Positions 6,290-7,689 of a DNA stretch of 7,689 bases are shown in pieces. Made by a program: the position numbers and the translations under genes. This DNA comes from Endomicrobiia bacterium. Lineage in GTDB: Bacteria; Elusimicrobiota; Endomicrobiia; Endomicrobiales; Endomicrobiaceae. Position 1 is the first letter of the stretch. Each line of letters opens with the position of its first letter. The notes under the pieces were generated by a model, which ran no database searches, was not told the DNA's origin, and saw nothing but the letters and a program-made list of their open reading frames with translations. Location: contig BNVT01000056.1 in assembly GCA_025998295.1 (NCBI GenBank), positions 1 through 7,689 on the forward strand, read 5' to 3'.

Positions 6290-6437
6290 CAACGCCCTAA
6301 TATTTCCAAATATAGCTTTTCTATGCTTTAGGGCGTTGCAAAATTTACATGCGCTATGTTGTACGCTCAAATATTCCCAAATATAGCTTTTCTATACTTT
6401 ATGGGCGTTACAAAATGATGATTATGCACTATGCTGT
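6290..6437. repeat. Two tandem copies of a repeat of about 73 bp carrying a GC-rich hairpin
   Basis: The first copy (about 6290-6362) and the second (about 6363-6437) share CCAAATATAGCTTTTCTAT exactly, plus GGGCGTTRCAAAAT and ATGCRCTATGYTGT. In copy 1, CAACGCCCTAA (6290-6300) pairs exactly with TTAGGGCGTTG (6328-6338), with a further small ATAG/CTAT stem inside. In copy 2 the right arm is kept but the left arm has drifted (ACGCTCAAA), so the long stem no longer forms. This order suggests duplication followed by decay. Confidence 0.7.
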
Positions 6438-6505
6438 CCATCTTTGAGCGTTTCCATAGCCTAGTTGTACTACTTTTAAGCGGTTTGTCATAGCTTGCTC
6501 TGTGA

Positions 6506-6714
6506 GGCAATAGTTCAACAATCAAGTATATCAAGAAGTGTTTGAAGTTTGTCATGAAGCGTTTGAAAGATTTAAAATGCATAGAAGGCTTTGCTAATGG
6601 GTCAAAGCTAGCACAAAAAACAAGAGAGATTTTTATAACTCAAGAATAACCGAGAAAAAGATTGTTGATTTAATAAAGGAAGCTAAGAGTTGTATGTTGT
6701 ATATCATCGCTTAA
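6506..6714 (+). pseudogene. Possible frameshifted coding relic
   Basis: A plus-strand frame open from 6506, with ATG 6554, gives MKRLKDLKCIEGFANGSKLA and then QKT before ending at TAA 6647-6649. A second frame takes over in the A-rich stretch near 6620 and reads FYNSRITEKKIVDLIKEAKS to a TAA at 6712-6714. The switch at a poly-A tract fits a simple one-base frameshift in a former gene. The phrase I-V-D-L-I-K-E-A-K resembles helices in many proteins and does not identify a family. No ribosome binding site was found before ATG 6554. Confidence 0.27.
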
Positions 6715-6724
6715 TTTTCTCAAA

Positions 6725-6859
6725 GTGAGGCAGACTAAACAAACGAGGGTCGCTCTCCCTGCCCAGAGTTACGACCCTCACACTACAGCTCCTAGGGGAT
6801 TTGTTAGAAGATCCGTGGGAGCACTGTCGTATAATGACAGCAAAATGATTACTGCTCCA
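6725..6859 (+). ncRNA. GC-richer structured block with alternative stem-loops (candidate structured RNA or element end)
   Basis: GAGGGTCG (6745-6752) pairs with CGACCCTC (6772-6779), extended by CTCT/AGAG with a three-base bulge (TTA). GCTCC (6788-6792) plus GGAT (6797-6800) pair with ATCC (6811-6814) plus GGAGC (6818-6822). GGAGCA (6818-6823) can instead pair with TGCTCC (6853-6858), enclosing CTGTC/GACAG (6824-6840). The last two stems share 6818-6822 and are mutually exclusive. GTGAGG (6725-6730) can also compete for CCTCAC (6776-6781). Such competition resembles an attenuator or riboswitch expression platform, while bulged hairpins also occur at ends of IS200/IS605 elements. It matches no RNA family I recognise, and no gene follows closely. 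Confidence 0.35.
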
Positions 6860-7093
6860 AAACCTGTTTTAAGACTTAGATGCAACATACGCAAATCTGA
6901 CTTGAGATAGTAATTAGTCCCAAAACAAATAGGCTTTAGGAGAGTATAAGTCTTTAGGCATATTTTGCTTCGCATTCACATCTTGTGCCAAAACAAGAGT
7001 AAGCAGTTAAAATGATGCTTGATGGGGCAAGTAAAGTTTGTATTTACTTTAAGAAGCCGGCTGAACAAGCAGCATTGGAATAGTAGTTAATAG

Positions 7094-7139
7094 GGTAGAC
7101 AAAATTTGTATTTACTTTGCTTAAACTACCTGTTTTTTT
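7094..7139 (+). terminator. Terminator-like end of a repeat unit (first copy)
   Basis: GGTAG (7094-7098) can pair with CTACC (7126-7130) and is followed by TG and seven T's (7133-7139). The loop is long (27 nt) with only a small internal stem, so efficiency as an intrinsic terminator is doubtful. Confidence 0.3.
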
Positions 7140-7304
7140 GCAAGAAGCAGTTAGAGTGATGCTTGATGGGGCAAGTAAAGTTTGTATTTACTTCAAGCAG
7201 CAGCTGAACAAGCAGTATTGGAATAGTAGTTAATAGGGTAGACAAAGTTTGTATTTACTTCAAGAAGCCGGCTGAACAAGCAGTATTGGAATAGTAGTTA
7301 ATAG

Positions 7305-7349
7305 GGTAGACAAAATTTGTATTTACTTTGCTTAAACTACCTGTTTTTT
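7305..7349 (+). terminator. Terminator-like end of a repeat unit (second copy)
   Basis: This is the same arrangement as the copy 211 bp upstream: GGTAG (7305-7309), CTACC (7337-7341), then TG and six T's (7344-7349). A third unit keeps the CTACCTG and T-run (7452-7463) but lacks the GGTAG arm. Confidence 0.3.
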
Positions 7350-7494
7350 GTTAATTTTATTCCTTGAAAGTTATGTACATAGGACGATAGGGTAAGCAGT
7401 TAGAATAGTAGTTAATGGGGGCAAGTAAAGTTTGTATTTGCTTTGCTTAAACTACCTGTTTTTGTTAAATTTATACTCTTTTCTCGTTAGAAAA

Positions 7495-7523
7495 TTGTAT
7501 TTCTTGAAATATAAGGGTATAAT
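7495..7523 (+). promoter_or_regulatory. Candidate sigma-70 promoter of the lipoprotein-like gene
   Basis: A perfect -10 box TATAAT (7518-7523) lies exactly 17 nt after TTGTAT (7495-7500), a weak -35 box. The -10 box sits in an imperfect palindrome AAGGGTAT-A-ATACCTTT (7513-7529), which could serve as an operator. Transcription would start near 7530, about 45 nt before the presumed start codon. Confidence 0.5.
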
Positions 7524-7574
7524 ACCTTTAAACCTTCAAAGATAAACAGAATTGTTTGGATTGGAGCTTATATC

Positions 7575-7689
7575 ATAAAAACTTACTTAAAAAAGTTTGC
7601 AGTATCTCTCATGTCATTTTTTATTATCACTGGAGCCTGCGGCTGTAAGAGTAATAACCAAATCACAAACATTGATTTCCATGATGTTT
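7575..7689 (+). CDS. N-terminus of a putative lipoprotein, apparent AUA start; runs off the window
   Basis: The frame from 7575 reads I-K-T-Y-L-K-K, then FAVSLMSFFIITGACGCK, then SNNQITNIDFHDV to the window edge. This is a classic export signal: basic start, hydrophobic core and a cysteine in a lipobox-like context (TGAC or ACGC), followed by polar residues. It would be lipid-modified and anchored in a membrane facing the periplasm or surface. GGAG at 7563-7566 lies 8 nt before the ATA at 7575, where an ATG would be expected. No ATG, GTG or TTG occurs in this frame between the promoter and the signal. The first in-frame ATG (7611) would cut off the basic region and has no ribosome binding site. 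The gene either starts on AUA (or AUC 7572) or has lost its start codon and is becoming a pseudogene. The role of the mature protein cannot be seen. Confidence 0.55.
   Translation, partial: MKTYLKKFAVSLMSFFIITGACGCKSNNQITNIDFHDV

Larger units (their letters stand above)
7001..7463 (+). repeat. Mosaic direct-repeat array with six related units
   Basis: The core TTTGTATTTACTT, preceded by GTAAAG or GACAAAR, recurs six times, with the TTTG at 7037, 7105, 7181, 7248, 7316 and 7431 (TTTGCTT in the last). Spacings are 68, 76, 67, 68 and 115 bases. Shared flanks include GAACAAGCAGTATTGGAATA, AGTAGTTAATAGGGTAGACA and TTTGCTTAAACTACCTGTTT. A segment of about 105 bp (7034-7139) recurs almost unchanged at 7245-7349. 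Some units begin AAGCAGTTARARTGATGCTTG, others AAGCAGYATTGG, so the array looks like recombined modules. Unequal spacing, and the absence of unique spacers between identical repeats, exclude a CRISPR. Short frames such as MLDGASKVCIYFK (from 7015 and 7159) occur in two units. Confidence 0.8.
5159..7574. other. Gene-poor, repeat- and hairpin-rich region
   Basis: About 2.4 kb lie between the operon start and the lipoprotein-like gene without one convincing intact gene. Open frames present here lack ribosome binding sites or recognisable domains. The stretch holds several palindromes, inverted repeats, a tandem repeat, a structured GC-richer block and a repeat array, each listed separately, plus weak coding relics. 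6240-6289 and 6860-7000 show nothing further that can be interpreted. No tRNA, rRNA or CRISPR array was found. Confidence 0.6.

Noticed and set aside
6367..6582. 71-codon minus-strand ORF as a gene
   Set aside because: No ribosome binding site before its ATG, it overlaps the 73-bp tandem repeat, and its composition looks like chance.
6725..6975. Overlapping open frames on both strands (6725-6910 plus, 6778-6975 minus) as genes
   Set aside because: Both cover the strongly paired block, neither has a clear ribosome binding site, and no domain is recognisable; the openness likely follows from the higher GC content.
7001..7463. CRISPR array
   Set aside because: Intervals between cores are themselves repeated, spacing varies from 67 to 115 bp, and no cas gene is present.
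1..7689. dif recombination site near xerD, tRNA genes, or an integron attachment site
   Set aside because: No dif-like 28-mer, tRNA cloverleaf or attC core motif could be found by eye on either strand.

Overview
The window is AT-rich bacterial DNA. It has one well-kept metabolic and translation operon on the minus strand, one intact tyrosine recombinase gene on the plus strand, and a large share of apparently non-coding, decayed or repeat-rich sequence. The C-terminal outer-membrane barrel piece at the left edge and the lipoprotein-like start at the right edge suggest a two-membraned (Gram-negative type) bacterium. AT richness, long gene-poor stretches and remnants interrupted by stops or frameshifts resemble a host-restricted symbiont undergoing genome reduction, for example an Elusimicrobiota/Endomicrobium-like organism. 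That placement is an inference from style and was not confirmed by any search.

Layout. 3-128 (+) is the last 41 codons of an autotransporter-like beta-barrel protein. It is followed by a short intergenic region with small hairpins. 279-1163 (+) is an intact XerD-type recombinase with all six catalytic residues. A good ribosome binding site follows at 1209-1216, but the gene it served (1226-1454) is broken by frameshifts. The rest of 1455-1814 has no intact gene; on the minus strand there is a possible relic of a membrane-protein C-terminus.

5158-1815 (-) holds three genes reading pgm-like -> DUF502 membrane protein -> hisS. Each overlaps the next by 11 bp, so they almost certainly form one translationally coupled operon, with a weak promoter candidate just upstream of pgm. 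The phosphohexomutase supplies sugar 1-phosphates for glycogen or cell-envelope sugars. HisS charges tRNA-His. The DUF502 protein is an inner-membrane protein of unknown role.

5159-7574 (about 2.4 kb) contains no convincing intact gene. It is unusually rich in structure: nested hairpins, near-perfect palindromes, a 13-bp perfect inverted repeat, a two-copy tandem repeat of about 73 bp carrying a GC-rich hairpin, a GC-richer block with mutually exclusive stem-loops (6725-6859), and a mosaic array of six related repeat units (7001-7463) ending in terminator-like T-runs. Several stretches keep reading frames longer than expected for such AT-rich DNA, which suggests relics. At the right edge a consensus-like -10 box precedes a lipoprotein-type signal peptide whose expected start codon appears to be AUA.

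No complete new defence or mobile system can be shown here. The most noteworthy signals are the 7.0-7.46 kb repeat array, the switch-like structured block at 6.73-6.86 kb and the non-AUG lipoprotein start.
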